Assembly (NCBI GenBank): GCA_033032175.1 | Contig: CM065313.1 | Location: forward strand, 18,205,327 to 18,269,326 | Reading direction: 5' to 3' | Source: Saturnia japonica | Taxonomy: Eukaryota; Arthropoda; Insecta; Lepidoptera; Saturniidae | DNA: 64,000 nucleotides | In this document: positions 1 to 13,480 of the stretch, piece after piece | Layout of the letters: the number at the start of each line of letters is the position of its first letter | Numbering within the stretch: position 1 is the stretch's first letter | Notes under the pieces: model-generated | Told to the model about the DNA's origin: nothing | The model's database searches: none | Seen by the model: only the letters and a program-made list of their open reading frames with translations | Program-made: the position numbers and the translations under genes

Positions 1-84
1 CATATTATTTTGGTATACCCAGTATACATATAGTTTGTAGTATATATTTTTTTTAACTGACCTTACTGTTAGCCAGAGGGTTAT

Positions 85-270
85 CCAAAAACAGAACCGC
101 TGAGACTTTTACAGCTTTACCGAGCTTGGGGGCGAGCGCTTAAGGCACTCAGCCGCGAAAGCGAGGACAACAATCGCGCAAGGGTGCCAGAGTGGCCGGA
201 CCTCGGCTTGGGCTGTTGCCACGATTGCAAAGAAGTCACGATCTGACTAATTCCCTATCCGAAGTTTAGA
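85..270 (+). repeat. Dispersed repeat shared with 55583-55775
   Basis: Blocks 'gacttttacagctttaccg', 'gacgagcgctta'-like 'ggcgagcgcttaaggcactc', 'caagggtgccagagtggccg', 'gggctgttgccac' align in order with 55583-55775. Confidence 0.75.
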
Positions 271-775
271 GTGCAAGGCCCGTGGCTGCTATTAACTAGT
301 GCAAACTGGTTTATTCCGGTTTATTCACTGTGTGTACATACTGTAAAAACTATTACAAACACCACAGCGTCTCTAAGGTAATTTACCTATAATTCGTATT
401 TGTGCAGAAAGCTGTTTAAAATTTGTGATGTCGGCACAGCCGGCCGGTGTTGTTGTAAAGCAAAAAAATACAGGTATTGAATTTGGGCGAGGGAATCAAG
501 GAATTTGGTATTTGAATGTCAGACGGAGCTTATCATAGTTGAAATTTCTGGAATACTTTTAACGTTAAATATCAAATTTACAATATAGAAAGCTTTTAGA
601 GCTTAAACGCTTAACCCTTAACCCATGTTTAACTCATTTTTGCTACAGACCATAGATCAGTATCACGATGACTATTGTCTGCGAATAATCATCTCTCAAT
701 GGCTACCGTTGCCTTTATACTATACAGTAAACTTACCAGCGTAAGTAACGTGAAAAATATTTATGCAGGGTGGCA

Positions 776-898
776 TGACAACGGCGACCACAGATGGATT
801 TAGATTAGTCGGTGGTTGCCGTTGTGCTTGCATTCTGCCGTGCTTACAATCAGGGACAGTACCTCAATGTGCCGAGCAATTATAAAAAAAAATCAGCA
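776..898 (+). repeat. SINE family B, 3' fragment
   Basis: 'gatggatttagatta', 'ggtggttgccgttgt' and 'caatgtgccgagcaattata' plus A-run match the 3' end of the copy at 53780-53995. Confidence 0.6.
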
Positions 899-1101
899 GT
901 TACAATGATATTATTTTATCTAGATGTATAAAAGTAAACAATTTTTAAATGATCAATAGGTGTGGTAGTACATTAGTATAACTTGTCAGTAGATATGTCG
1001 CCATGTGGTGAAGTTCAGTACACTTGTGCACAAAAAGTAATTTATTTTTTTATACAGTGTTTATAAATAAATTAATTTAAGAAATCACTAGTCGAACTAC
1101 T

Positions 1102-1180
1102 AAATTGATTTTCTAACATAACGTGATATAATTAATTAATATTGTTACCTATTCCAAAGTGTATATTATTTGTTATAACT
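1102..1180 (+). repeat. 79-bp exact direct repeat, copy 1
   Basis: From aaattgattttctaacataa to tatttgttataact, identical base for base to 1725-1803. The flanks differ immediately on both sides. Confidence 0.95.
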
Positions 1181-1724
1181 TGTAATATTAATTTGTTAAA
1201 TATTACATTAAGCTAACTGTGATTTACATTAGAAGTAAATGTTTTGTACAATTTTTAATTTGTCATGCTATAAATTGTCTCATTATTTATGTAGTATAAC
1301 CTCTCTGCTATCTGTAATTGTACCTTTTCAATTAAATAAATTAACTAAATACGCATGATTATGGAAACTGACAATATTCGACGGTTGATATGAACTGTAC
1401 ATTGCTTTGTATAATAAACTGTCATAAATTACACAAACAAAGATTAAAATTTTTCTAAAAGGTCCAAAAAAAAATTTCACCATGTTTTGAAACTTCGAAC
1501 TTTAGTACAGTGCGATAGAGTCATGAAAGTAAAACGAAAGGTGTCAATTTCTTGCGAGTGTGCTTTTTAAATTGTTAGTTACTGTTGAAGCAAAGAGGCT
1601 TTGTTATAAAACTAGTGTAATCTCTTTGCATATCATTGTATGATTTCTCTTTATAAAAATAATGTTTTGAATGTTGTCAACTGAGAATGTCAAGTGAGAA
1701 AATATACTAAATTGTTTGACAAAC

Positions 1725-1803
1725 AAATTGATTTTCTAACATAACGTGATATAATTAATTAATATTGTTACCTATTCCAAAGTGTATATTATTTGTTATA
1801 ACT
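1725..1803 (+). repeat. 79-bp exact direct repeat, copy 2
   Basis: Second exact copy of 1102-1180; 544 bp lie between the two copies. Confidence 0.95.
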
Positions 1804-2939
1804 ACAAATAATGAAATATAATATTCATATGATTCTTTGCTAAAACTTTATTTTCATATAGACTCTGCTTATGGTGTGAACAAACACACTAGATTTGTAC
1901 ATCAGCAACACTAACAGTTACCACTACAAATTTATAAATTATTTGTTATGCCCTCGGCTCAGCATGCCCTTTTATTTCCGTACTTTTATTTTTGGTCATA
2001 CAGTTAGCCTATCAATTTTGGAATGACATTTATATTTCACGTGTACAAAATTTCAAATAATAGGTTGAGAATTAATACATTAAAAAACATAAAAAAAATA
2101 ATGTTTTTAAGATTTATAAAAGTATCATTGGCAATTCTTATGGACTAACGATTGACTAATCACATAACCTTCAAGTGTGCAAAATTTCATAAGGATTGGT
2201 CAAGCCATTTTTTAAGTTAAATCCAGACATACCTACAAACAGACGAAGAAAATCATATTCGCGATCTGTATCTATTTAAATAAATGATAATTACAGAATT
2301 TGGTTAAAAATTACATGTATTTGTTACTTAAACATTGTACATATACAATGCTGAGAAAATTACACTATAATAATTTACGTGCCCCATTTGATTAATTAAA
2401 ACACTTTTGTATGCGCATGTACAAACACAAATAATCAATGCGCGGCGCGGTTGCATTCAGTAGTTATGTATTGTGATGCTGTACAATCGTTTTCCATATA
2501 CTGCACAAAGAATATGCAGATGCGACAGATACACCGTTGTGATATATACAATCGTACAACCATTTATATAGCCGTAAACTAGACAAGATTATTCGCTGGG
2601 GTAGTAATTTTTTTTTACTTATATTTGCAGGACCATTTTTGATACTAATTTTCCTATGATATTCATTACCTACTATTCATTTTAAGAAGTTGTGCAAACC
2701 TTATCTTTTATTTAACTTAACTACTTAATGACAGTGTATGTCTTGCATTTAAGTTTTACAAGATAAAGAATGGTATGAAAAATTATCAAAAGAAAAAACA
2801 AATGCATTATGGTCTTACTACGTACAAGTAAAAAATTGTACATGTCTTCTACTGTATAATAATTTATTATGAGCAGCTGTGTTTAACACGCGTTTAACTT
2901 TTCAAATGTTGAGTTAAAGAAGTAGATGTAGAGATCTAA

Positions 2940-3282
2940 GGCCACGTGCGCACTGAGCGGCTAGTCACGGACAGCTGTAAGTTACGAGATGTGGTTGCAA
3001 TTGCGGCTAACCGGATGGCGTTTAGCCGTAACCGCGACCGAAAAGTCAGTTTTGCGATTTGATCAATAATGGACGCGTCCGACATCGGCGACAAAACAAA
3101 ACGAGCGCCGTCAATGGCGAGCAACCGCATTCTAGCTCTATCCATAGTGTGCATAGTAAACGTCCGGAGCGGTTTGCGAGCAGCTGCATCGTAATGCGGA
3201 GAGTAATAGATTTTGCATTATTTTTTTGTTTGCTGTTAACCGGACGGCTGACTGCAATGCGGCTAACCGCATAGTGCGTAGG
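2940..3282. mobile_element. PIF/Harbinger-like MITE
   Basis: Imperfect terminal inverted repeats (left ggccacgtgcgcactgagcg; right, reversed, cctacgcactatgcggttag) flanked by TAA on both sides (2937-2939, 3283-3285). A three-base TWA target duplication and GG(C/S)-rich ends are typical of PIF/Harbinger MITEs. 343 bp, GC-richer than its surroundings, no transposase. Confidence 0.65.
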
Positions 3283-5764
3283 TAAATTTACAGTATTCCA
3301 GTGTAAGCATTATTTTTAGTTTAGGCATTTACATTTCAACCCTTCTCAGTCAGGCTCGGTTATCATTGAGCAACTAACTCGCCCTCAGCTCCCAATACTT
3401 CAAGCCGCGCTATTAAGCTAGCTTGCACTATTACTGCTGTCTCGCTTACTCTACCTTCGGACTTATAACTTATATGGTAATTACTGCGCGCCCAAAAGTC
3501 GTAGCGTGATGTTAGACTGTCTACCCTCATCTTCAAAATAAATAGGCTATAAAACCAACAATATTTTCTCAAGTCTGACAGTTATTTTCAGAGATCAATG
3601 CATTTATACAAACAAAAAAAACTATTGCGGTTAATAAAACTAATATCTATAGACTTTTAAAATCTGCTGTAATCTATAATTTATGACATAATAAAGCGTT
3701 TTTATGTTTGTTTAAATACGGTAAATCTTTGAAACTAAGTACCAGTGGTATTGCAAAAATTCTTTTTTTTACCATAGCCAGATTCACGAGGAATAGTATA
3801 GACCACATAACACTAGGCTACAACTCTCAGCTAGCCTAACATATTGATTTTTGTTACGTAAGTCGGAAGTCGAAGCCCTCCCGAACTGCTTTAGCCGCAT
3901 GCCCTGGCTTAATAGTTAATGATTCGTAAATACAATCTTCTACAAAATTTTAGCCTTTAGAGTACATATAAAAAAGTCCGCGACAGCATTTTTCTATCTC
4001 TTATACATAAGTCACAATAAGATATTTTGTCATTTTTTTTTTAATTGAAGATTAAGAATTGACTTATGAGCATTATTTTTAAGCATGACATATTAATGTT
4101 TAAGAACAAAAGTTACTTTGACAAAAAGACAATTTTATGAAGATAAACTTTTCCTTTTACAGCATGTTATTTGTACGCATAGTATGAGAGATAATGGAAA
4201 ATTAAAATAATTCAACACTTTGCTTGGATCTATGGCTAATAGTAGTAGTGGCGCGAATGAGCCGTGCGATACCGCGATGTGACCATCTGGTCGTCCGATG
4301 AAAATATTGTCCATACTAAAGTATTATAAATCATCAATCAGTGATTTCTTTTCAATTATAAGCGAGTGAAACCGTGTGGCACAACTAGTATGATATAACA
4401 GAAGAAAGTGCGATATCGAAAACAATTGCATATTGCACGTAATAAAACCTTTCTCGTTTATTATCGAAGGCTGTGTATGTAATCACAAGAGGCTGACGTT
4501 TCGTTCAACGTAAACAAAGGGAAACACATAGACGCAGGTTCGACTCCGCGTAATGAGCACCCCTTTGTCTATACGTCGCGTCGCGTCGGCTTGGCGCAGG
4601 AAACTGTGAAAGTTGCCAAGTTGTAACCTAAAAAAAATATAAAACAAGATTACATTGTTAAAATAAAACTTATTTAGGCTCGACTTAAAAAGTTACAAGG
4701 TAAATTGAAAATTTAATTAACCTATTTATTGAGACCATTCCAATGAGCCCAAATACGATAATTCTGGTGTAAGTTGGTGAGAAGTTAAGTATCCTATGGA
4801 TTCCAGATGACGCGGCAGCATCAGGTCAATGTTCTTTTTTTAATATCATTGAAGTAACAGAATACCAAATTTCTACTCAATCAGACCTGTGGAAGATGAT
4901 CACATCTATTTATCAACAAGAAAAGAGCTGATAATCTTCAAACGGCTGAACAGATTTTCCTGTTACTTATTACATTAAAGTATGTAGGTACCTTAAAAAA
5001 TGTATGATTTATTTTTATCAGTTCATTTCAATTTCTTCTTCAATTGTTAGTTTTGACAATCTTCCAAATAGGATAATAAATATGTGTACAAATTTGGATG
5101 ATGTACCAGTACCGTATTTTTAAAGGCCAGACTGTCATCAATTTAATTAGCTTCACAAAATAATTCCTATAATTTCTTATGTAATAAATTAATTACATGT
5201 TATCGTTTAATACCTCTACAACCGAGGATAGCATATATGCCAATTTTACGTACATTTTTGTTATGTAATGGAGCTAACAGGTTAATACTGAAATAAAAAG
5301 AATAAAAATCTTTGAACTATGTTCAACAAATTACCAATAGAAATAGGTGTAAAATATATATTATTTAAAGACTTTAATATTATTTATTGTAAAATCCATA
5401 TTAGATATGACTCATAAAAATTACAAAAATTCAAAATATAGATTCTTAAAACAAACGCGAATATTATGCATATAACATAAAACAGTTTTACGAAGTCGTC
5501 TACTTAACAAGAAATGCGCCAACACGAGAAGAACAAACGAGAAAAGTAGTTCGAAGGATAATAATGCACTTACATCAACTTGCTATGATCAAAGTTTTCC
5601 ACTTATACATTGCTTCAGTGGCAAGTTTTGACACTCAGGCACTGAGCGAGTTTATTTTCTCATACTTTGAGGGCATATCTTTTGAGTATAAATATCATCG
5701 TTCTCGCAAGTAGTAAAAGCTGCTGAGAGCTCTGTTTTCGATTGGGCCCCTAAGGTCAACAGAA

Positions 5765-6560
5765 AAAAAAATGTGATCAAGCCAGACTCGTTTTTAATAC
5801 GCTTTTATATATTTATTTATTATTATCTTCATACGTATGTATGTATGTAACGGAAACTTTGAACATGATTTTGACCCCCTTCAAAATGTCGGATAACTCG
5901 AAATTTGGCACACTTATCAAGGATCGATGAACAATTCACTATTTCAGTTAGACCCTTTATCCTTATTAGGATAATGAGGATTAGCGAAAATCCGGCTGAA
6001 AAATGAAAAATAAATAATAGTTAAAAAAAAAAAAAACACGCTTTATACTACTCGATATCTCTCATATCTGTCAATAACTATTGACACCATGCACCCCATG
6101 CTTTTTTACATTAAATAGTATATTATGCACCGAGGGAGAAAAGTAGGACATTCACGCCCGCGCGTATGGTTGTCACCCGAGACGAAGGCGAGGGTGACAA
6201 TCGCGGTGGATGTCCTACTTTTCTCCCTAGTGCGTTTACAATTTTCTCGGGATGAAAGTTTATATATTTTATAAATAAACACGCAGTTGCTAGTTTACCG
6301 GGAGATAAAGTAAAGTACGCACATGCGCACATTTGTCATCTCACCGGGAGAGAATCAGGTACTTTTCTGCCGCGTGACAGGGACTAAAAGTGAACTTTTC
6401 ATCCCGGAGGAGAAAAAAAATATTTTTTTTCTGAATTCTTAATTTTTTTTACACTATTCTTAATTTAAATTTATTATAATTTATGTTCTATATTTTAGTT
6501 GGATTTTCTAAAAAAGCGTGTTTTTAGTTGTTTTTTTTTTTTAATTTAATAATCGTATTT
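5765..6560. repeat. Probable larger repeat element around the foldback
   Basis: 'aaaaaaaaacacgcttta' (6033-6050) and 'aaaaaagcgtgtttttag' (6512-6530) are near inverted repeats bracketing the foldback. The left side includes a 'cttcaaaatgtcggataactcgaaa' type block that looks like dispersed repeat sequence. Boundaries are uncertain. Confidence 0.4.
6125..6235. repeat. Long foldback (inverted repeat)
   Basis: Left arm caccgagggagaaaagtagg (from 6128) pairs with right arm cctacttttctccctagtg (ending 6233); arms of about 27 bp with a few mismatches and a roughly 50-bp loop that contains a second pair, ttgtcaccc / gggtgacaa. Further 'ctcgggatgaaagt' and 'ttcatcccggaggagaa' blocks pair at 6245-6410, suggesting a larger foldback element. 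Confidence 0.75.
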
Positions 6561-6760
6561 AAATATATTTTTACATTTCTAAGAATTAATAATCGGGTTA
6601 TAAATTTTTCTGTTTGAATTTTTTTTTAAATAAACCATTGTAGAACATACGAGTAGGTATTAGTGAAGAGAGAAGTACAAGAGAGAAACATATTTCAAAG
6701 AGCGATTAGTTTTGAGACATCAATTACTTTAAGAGTAAAAATTAATTTTAATAATTAGAA

Positions 6761-7009
6761 GCACTAATGGCTCAGCGGTAGCATGTACGAACATGATTTC
6801 GATCGACGTGAGTTCGAATCCCTACAATAAACTTTAGCCTTTGGTGAAGAAAAACATTGTAATAAAACCGTAGTACCATGATGGCATTTTCTATAGCTCA
6901 TTTGGCTATCTAACCACCTATAATTGGTGTGTTGTTCCGACAACTTCACTTGAGACATCTTCACTTAACATCCTGTGAGATTGTGGCCAGATGCTAAAAT
7001 AAAAAAAAT
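6761..7009 (+). repeat. tRNA-derived SINE (family B), full length
   Basis: A-box-like ggctcagcggtagca (6769-6783) and B-box-like gagttcgaatccc (6811-6823) mark a tRNA-derived pol III promoter head, followed by a non-tRNA body and an A-rich end. The cloverleaf does not close, so it is not a functional tRNA. Confidence 0.75.
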
Positions 7010-7602
7010 GTTATTTACTCTACGTTTCTTCATAATATGTATTTGCATATCCATATTTTTGTTTACTTAACCACATGAAATTTAACTTTTTCCTTTTTTT
7101 CGAATAAAATTTGTTTGAACAAAATCTATTACTCTATTTACATAATATATATTCATAAAAAATCATCTTTATAAATCATACATACATATACAAGCTTATT
7201 AATAAAATGTAATAAAGTTTGTTTACTGAATTGTAATAGGGTCCTATTTTATGTTCTTGCTGTCTTTGCTAATATTACAAAGGTCAAGTGATTGTTTTCT
7301 TTGTTTCAACGCAGTAATCTCTGGAACTACACTCAGATAAAAAAAAACGTTTTGCATTCTATAACCTGTTTATTGAAGAAGATTTTAGGTTACGTATCAT
7401 CACGCTACGACCCTACACAGCGGCGTAGTAACCATGAAGGTCAAGCAATCTGGCAAGTGTAGAGTTGATAAAATAAATTTAACAAGGGTGAAACCGTGAT
7501 TAGTCAAATTAAAATTAAAACAATGTGTATTTATATAATATTAAATTATTTTTGTACAATTAGAATAAAAGTCAGTAAAATTAATTAGCATTATCTATTT
7601 AA

Positions 7603-7905
7603 TAATACGTGAAGCAAAAGCTTTCTACCCCTTTTTAAGCGTATTGCGTGCATGGACGACTGTGAGATTTGGTATGGATAAGTTTATGTGGAGAAATAAA
7701 TTAATACTGCGAATCCTAAACAGACCAGTGCCATTGAACTTAGACCCCCCCCCCCCCAAAAATATTGACATTGTCACTCAACAAAAAGTGACAGTAAGTG
7801 ATATAATATTCATTGTTTAGGTTCATGACTACTGCAAATGTCAAACACAAAATAGTCTATGATCAAAATGTCGCTGGTCGAATTTCGACATTAGAGCGAT
7901 CGCTA
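7603..7905 (+). mobile_element. Helitron-like repeat, copy 1
   Basis: Starts 'tacgtgaagcaaaagctttc' and ends with the palindrome ggtcgaatttcgac followed by gcgatcgctaa and T. Contains a run of ten C at 7746-7756. Same family as the copies at 10756, 15666, 28013 and 36777. Confidence 0.65.
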
Positions 7906-8454
7906 ATTATCATTGATTGGCTAATTTCTTCATGTCGCACTTTCGTGTCAGTTTTACTCTCGAGTCCAAAAGAATTTGAAATATCCCTTAAATTGCTATA
8001 GAAGCAGTTCTCCAACGCTATGGAAGCTTAAAAGTAGCAGTTCCTGTAACAAGGAGTCTGTACAAAGGCGATTTCACGGCGCACTGCTTTCAGACAGCTT
8101 CCTGAATGAAATGAATGCAACCGTTATCTGCTTCGCTTTGTGTTACAATAGTTGTTGTGAATATTCCATACGCCTTGTTACTAATGCATTTTTTACACTA
8201 CACTTTTGAATTTCGCAATTATTAAGAGAATAATGTGTGACCTGTCGACCCATATAGGCATTGTAGTTACATATTATACATATTTATTGAAAAAAAAAAA
8301 AACAGTTTTCCTTTAGAATCGTAAGTATTTATTATGTTTCTATAAAATTTATTTAATTTATTTATTTGGGTACTTATACTATTTTTGTATCTATTAAAAC
8401 TTTATTTATATTAATAAACCTGTCGTTTTTAAGTTTAGGCATAATATATGAAAG

Positions 8455-8960
8455 ACACTGATCATGCATATGCCATTTAAAAACTTGTCTGTCAGTCTGT
8501 TCGTATGCCCGGATTTAACTCAAAAACGATTTGACAGATTCTTAAAAAAATTGTACACGCGAAGCTTATGTCATTGGTCAATTGATAGGCTATAAGAAAT
8601 TTAAATAAAACTTTTAGAAATAGTAAAAAAAGAAATAAAAATAAACTTAGCCGATTTTGATGAATTGTTTTACACGGGAAGTAAAAGTTATTCTATGATT
8701 GATGGGCTATAACAATTTTTAATGTTACTTTTAGAATGCGCATAATACCTATTCCTTTTTTATTTTGTAGACGAGATCATACGTCATTCCATTATTGATA
8801 AGTTATAAGAATCGTCAAAAATACATTTAGACATGGTAAAAAAAACATTAGTATAATATTTTGATGAAATTTTGTGTACGGGAAGTATACTATGTCGTTT
8901 CTCAATTGTTAAACAATAGTATAACATAGGTATATATGAACTGTTAATATAATGAGTAAA
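8455..8960 (+). repeat. Serial modules of the second LINE-tail family
   Basis: Three to four diverged modules of 'aaatt.tacacg.gaagt...cattg.t.aattgatag.ctataaga', each about 100-130 bp, in the same orientation. Confidence 0.5.
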
Positions 8961-9840
8961 AATAAAATACGGGATGTAAAAAAAATACTACGTAACAAAC
9001 GCATGCGTACCCACTAGTTACTTTATGAAATACTGAAAACACGTTGTGCCAACCCTACTTACTAGGTGAGTAGAAAAATCATGAATAATTTCGGTAAGTT
9101 TCAAGGTTATATACGTCAAAACAGGTTTTTTTTCTACTCAGTTAAAAAGAATTTCATAACATTAATCTATTAACGACTTTATGCTTTCTGTATGTAAATT
9201 AATATTATAAAAAAGCACTCATTAAATTAATATTAACTTACAAACTTATCTCAACCCTTCCTTACAGTAGTTGTTGAAATAAATAGTAATATTTTCAAGA
9301 AATCGTATATAAATTTGGCACTAAACATGATAATATTATATCCTATAAACCTTATTTAGAATACGCGAGAAATGCGAATGCACAGTTCCGGCCATAACTG
9401 GATAATACCGGATTTAACTGGATTTTACCGGATTATGTGGGTATTAATATAAGCAGCTGCAAGCAGTTTCAACCTAATAAGACGGGTATAACAATAACTG
9501 GAATAAAATTGTAATTCTCTATTTGTCTTTTTTTTTTAACGAAGTTCCATAATGCACGGTACGGACTTGGTGGATGAGGTCTAGGCAAAAAAATGGCAAG
9601 AATTTTCCGTCACGACCCTTCCTATAGTGTAGACGGTCATCCATAGCGCATATGATATTGGCTGTGCGCGCATATTGCTTCAAGGCTACGAACTTCGTTA
9701 CAACCGATTGTTTCGCGATACTCACGCATTTTGCTTTTTTTATAGTATACAAATACTTAGACAATTCATATTATCTATACTAAACTATAATAAAGCGGAA
9801 ATGTATTTTGTTTGTTTAAACACGCTAATCGCAATAGTAT

Positions 9841-10360
9841 ATCTATTTCCTAAGGTTGACTCACAGTAACAATTTTTATCTTCAACATGATAATTAAATA
9901 TATTACATTATTTGCGAAGCTATTTTCTCCAATTCAGTATTTAATGTAGATTCAAATTGTCCTTTACAGTTTTCCATTGAAATAAATACCGTAGAAGATA
10001 ACACGAATTCAAAGTTACGCGCGATCAAAGAAATCCCTCTCAGCAAAAACTATGATGAATTGCGTGTCTCGAGCTAATTGATACGTAAATATGAAGGTAC
10101 ATAACATATCAACACGCCTGTATCCCCGAAGGGTTAGGCAGAGGCGTACAACCACAATTCTCCGGGTAAGTTTTAGGTCCCATGTAATAGGGGTTGAGCC
10201 TATTACCATTAATCGGGCACAAAGCCAAGCTCCGAGCTGCAACTGAGAATTGAGAATTATAAATTTAGATTGATTGAACTGAGAAAAACCCAATAGCACT
10301 TTGCTCGACTTGGGACCTCGAGCACGGCAGTCGCGTTTACGACCACTAGGCTAATGAGGT
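9841..10360 (-). repeat. SINE family A plus body (composite repeat), - copy
   Basis: Read on the - strand: head from 10360 (ctcattagcctagtggtcgt, agctcggagcttggctttgt) to about 10100, then body blocks tgagagggatttctttga, gaaatggaaaactgtaaagg, gaattggagaaaatagctt and gttactgtgagtcaacctta. It lacks the MITE, so it shows the uninterrupted state. Confidence 0.85.
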
Positions 10361-10755
10361 AGTTATGAAGTTATGAACTATCAATATTAAAGCGATAAAC
10401 TCTAAATCAAGTTTTTTTTTTTAATACATCACTTTGTTCAATTATACCTGTGCCAAGCTGGGGCGGGTCGCTAGTATAGTATATATACACCTAGTACATT
10501 CAATTTATTGAAAATCGATCGCATTCAAATTGCATGAAATGCGGATGTGTCTATTAAATTATACATTGCAGAACTCTTAGGTGCAAGTGATAGGCGAACA
10601 GTAATTCCAAAGAAAATAAATAAATAATATTAATTGTCATAAGCATATTCTTTTGACAGATAATTTACAAATGAATAAATACAGATTGGGTTTAAATTTT
10701 TCATATTTTATTGGTTGGTAGTTGGTTGATATTTCCGTTGAAAGATTTATTTTAA

Positions 10756-11192
10756 CTAGCGATCGCCCTAAGGTCGATCTTCGACCAACGAATTTTTGAT
10801 CATAAACTATTTTCCGTTTGACATTTACAGTATTCATAAACAATGAGTATTAACTACATCACTAGCTGCCACTTTTCGTTGAATGACACTGTTAATATTT
10901 TGGGGGGTCTAAGTTCAATGGCACTGGTTTAGTATTCGCAATATTAATTTATTTAATTTAATATATTAGTAACAGATATTATAGATAAATTTTAGCTTCC
11001 TGCACTCCTTATCCATATAAACTTTAACCATGCAAAATCTCACAGTTTTCCGTGCACGCAATACGCTTAAAAAGGTATCGAAAGCTTTTGCTTCACGTAT
11101 TAATATATATATAACAAAATTTCTTCACAATATATTCATCCATTTAGATTATTTCGGACTGATGAAAACAGTAGGTTACAGAAATGAGACGT
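10756..11192 (-). mobile_element. Helitron-like repeat, copy 2 (extended)
   Basis: On the - strand ends in a palindrome-containing tail and ...gcgatcgctag before T. Core to 11104; a further segment to 11192 (gaaaacagtaggttacagaa) is shared, inverted, with 15583-15665. Confidence 0.7.
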
Positions 11193-12039
11193 GAAATAAA
11201 ATATATTTTTAAATTAATTGGTTGATATTTCGGTTGAAAGATTTGTTTTCATAACAAAATTTATTCATTTATAGATTATTTCTGATTGATTAAAACAAAT
11301 ATAAAAGACATCATTTAATCCTGACAATCTTGATATAACATTCTTTTTCTCGTTGAAATTCAAGACCAGTCAGAAATAGTTATCGTAAATTAACGATGAA
11401 TTTAAATTCAAAATTAAGCTCGCTAATCGCTTGTGACGTGGTAGAAACCAAAGTTCCGTTGATGCGATTCGTAATTCAATTGGTAACTAAATTGTGACAG
11501 AAACCGTATTTTATAATTAAGCCGCCGGCTTCTCTTCACGTCAAAAGTTTTGATTGAATTCCGCCGAAATATGACGCAATCAATTTTGGAAGTCGCTTTT
11601 GCAAACATTGTAGATATTTGATAACTCACTCGTACACAGCTAGTGTTATGTAATATAGGTATTAATAGTTTGTCAATTTCTCTATTGATATTTTATTAGT
11701 TGACTCGTGTGAAAACTTCGCATATTATACAAACAGAATGTAAACAATTTAATAACAACGAAAACGTTGATTTTAAACTGCCTGCCTTACTATTTTTCAT
11801 TATCTGCGAGCATAATAAGCTTTAAAATGAGGTTTAAATCATTAATTTTCATCAAAAATTAGGGGAGATATGAGGTTGCCACAAAACACTTTTGAACATA
11901 CCTCTACCTATAAGTTGTCATAAATCAAAATAAAAAAATATTCATTATTCAAAGTATTTAATAAAATGTGAAGAGACCCATTTCAGTGAAGTAATTTATT
12001 AAATAAGTACACAAATTAAACATGACAATTTTTAACCAA

Positions 12040-12250
12040 AATCCATCAGCTTCAATGATTTTGAGGAGTTCCCTGGTGTATCTTCGAAGTTGAATGTCCA
12101 ATACCAATGAAATTAAAACGGGACTACCCTTGATGTCTTCCCTTTCTAACGAAAAAAAGTATCATATAAATCGGTTCATAAATAAAAAAGTTATGCCACA
12201 ACATCCAAAAAATATACATTCGAATTGAGAACTTCCTCAATTTTTGAAGT
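12040..12250 (+). repeat. Dispersed repeat shared with 51608-51810
   Basis: 'atgattttgaggagttccct ggtgtatct' followed by 'aatgaaattaaaa' and 'aacgaaaaaaa' and 'gaattgag.acttcctc'. A repeat tail widely seen in lepidopteran sequence, probably LINE-derived. Confidence 0.65.
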
Positions 12251-13024
12251 CTCTGAAAGAAACATTGAGAATGTTTTTATGCATGAAATATGATGCTTGG
12301 CGTTGAATCTAGTCACACAAAATATCATAGAATCGAGCATTTAGAATTTATGTATCTATTATATTAAGTCTTGTTCAGTAATCCGTGAATTTAATTATTA
12401 TTATCTTTTTCTCATATCTCTTGAATAAACCTTTCTTTAATTTAATTACTGATACTAATTTAATCGGGTTTCGAAATTGATCAGGGACCAACTAATTTAA
12501 GTGATCTAGCTTTTGCTCATTAAATATACAAATTCTAATCTTAAGGTTAGATCAGTAATAAATTGGTATAAACAATCACGTCATTGCTTTAAAGATGCTT
12601 CCTCTTTACAAAAATAACCAATTTTTTTTGTTTTCTCATCGTACTCGTAACCAAATTCAATTCAAACCCTCAACATGAATATTCATGCGGCACCTATCGT
12701 TGAGCTTCATGTCCAATACGCGCCATGTAAGCATATATAGGCGATCAATTAATTGCAAGCTAGCGTTGTGCGCCACATGGGACATAGACACGGGTCGGTC
12801 ATTAAATTTTATGATAGCGGCAGATGCGGTAGTACAGTGTAGTTAATGGCCTCGTGCAATCAGCGTATGCAACGTTGCGTTTTCGGTGAATTTCAATATT
12901 TTCGTTAAGTGAATTTTGGTAATTAATATAGCATTTAGTTGTATACGTTTTCGATTGAGATAAGGCATTGCTTTTGGTATAATAATCTCTTTAAATCCAT
13001 AGTAGGTCTATACTTATGATATAA

Positions 13025-13480
13025 ATGTCGTCGATCGGGCATACGCGCGGATCGTACTACCCCCCCCAACTCCCAGTTGTTTTAAAGATAAAAAAGTTTA
13101 TTATGGGTGATTCTTACAAGATAGGCTCTCGCTGACTTTTTTATAGGTCTTTTTAATATTTACTATTATGTACTACATTCATTTGATATATTTAGTTTAC
13201 TCAGTGTAAGCCATTTAAGTGACCAAATTGATTCACCATATTTTTTTTATTTGTGCGGAATCCATATTATTCTTCTTCATTTAAAGTAGCCTAAGTTACT
13301 CCTTATAACATTAGTTACCTATCTGTCATAGAAAGTCTCGTCAAAATTGGTCCAACCGTTTCGGAAATTACCCGGAACAATCAGAGAGATAACAATTTTT
13401 TTTATTTTTTATTTTGTTACCTATAGATATCGTTTATACTTTCATATAAATTTAGCATAAAACTAATATGTTGAGATTAC
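13025..13480 (+). repeat. LINE-type repeat tail
   Basis: 'gtaagccatttaagtgacc', 'aaagtagcctaagttactcc', 'ggtccaaccgtttcggaaat', 'acccggaacaa' match blocks at 50433-50895 (+) and 44345-44725 (-). It abuts the first found tolloid exon region but ends before it. Confidence 0.7.

Noticed and set aside
12842..12903. ATG at 12845 (MASCNQRMQRC) as the missing tolloid signal exon
   Set aside because: No hydrophobic core, and the frame ends at TAA after 20 codons without a convincing phase-1 donor that would give a signal peptide.
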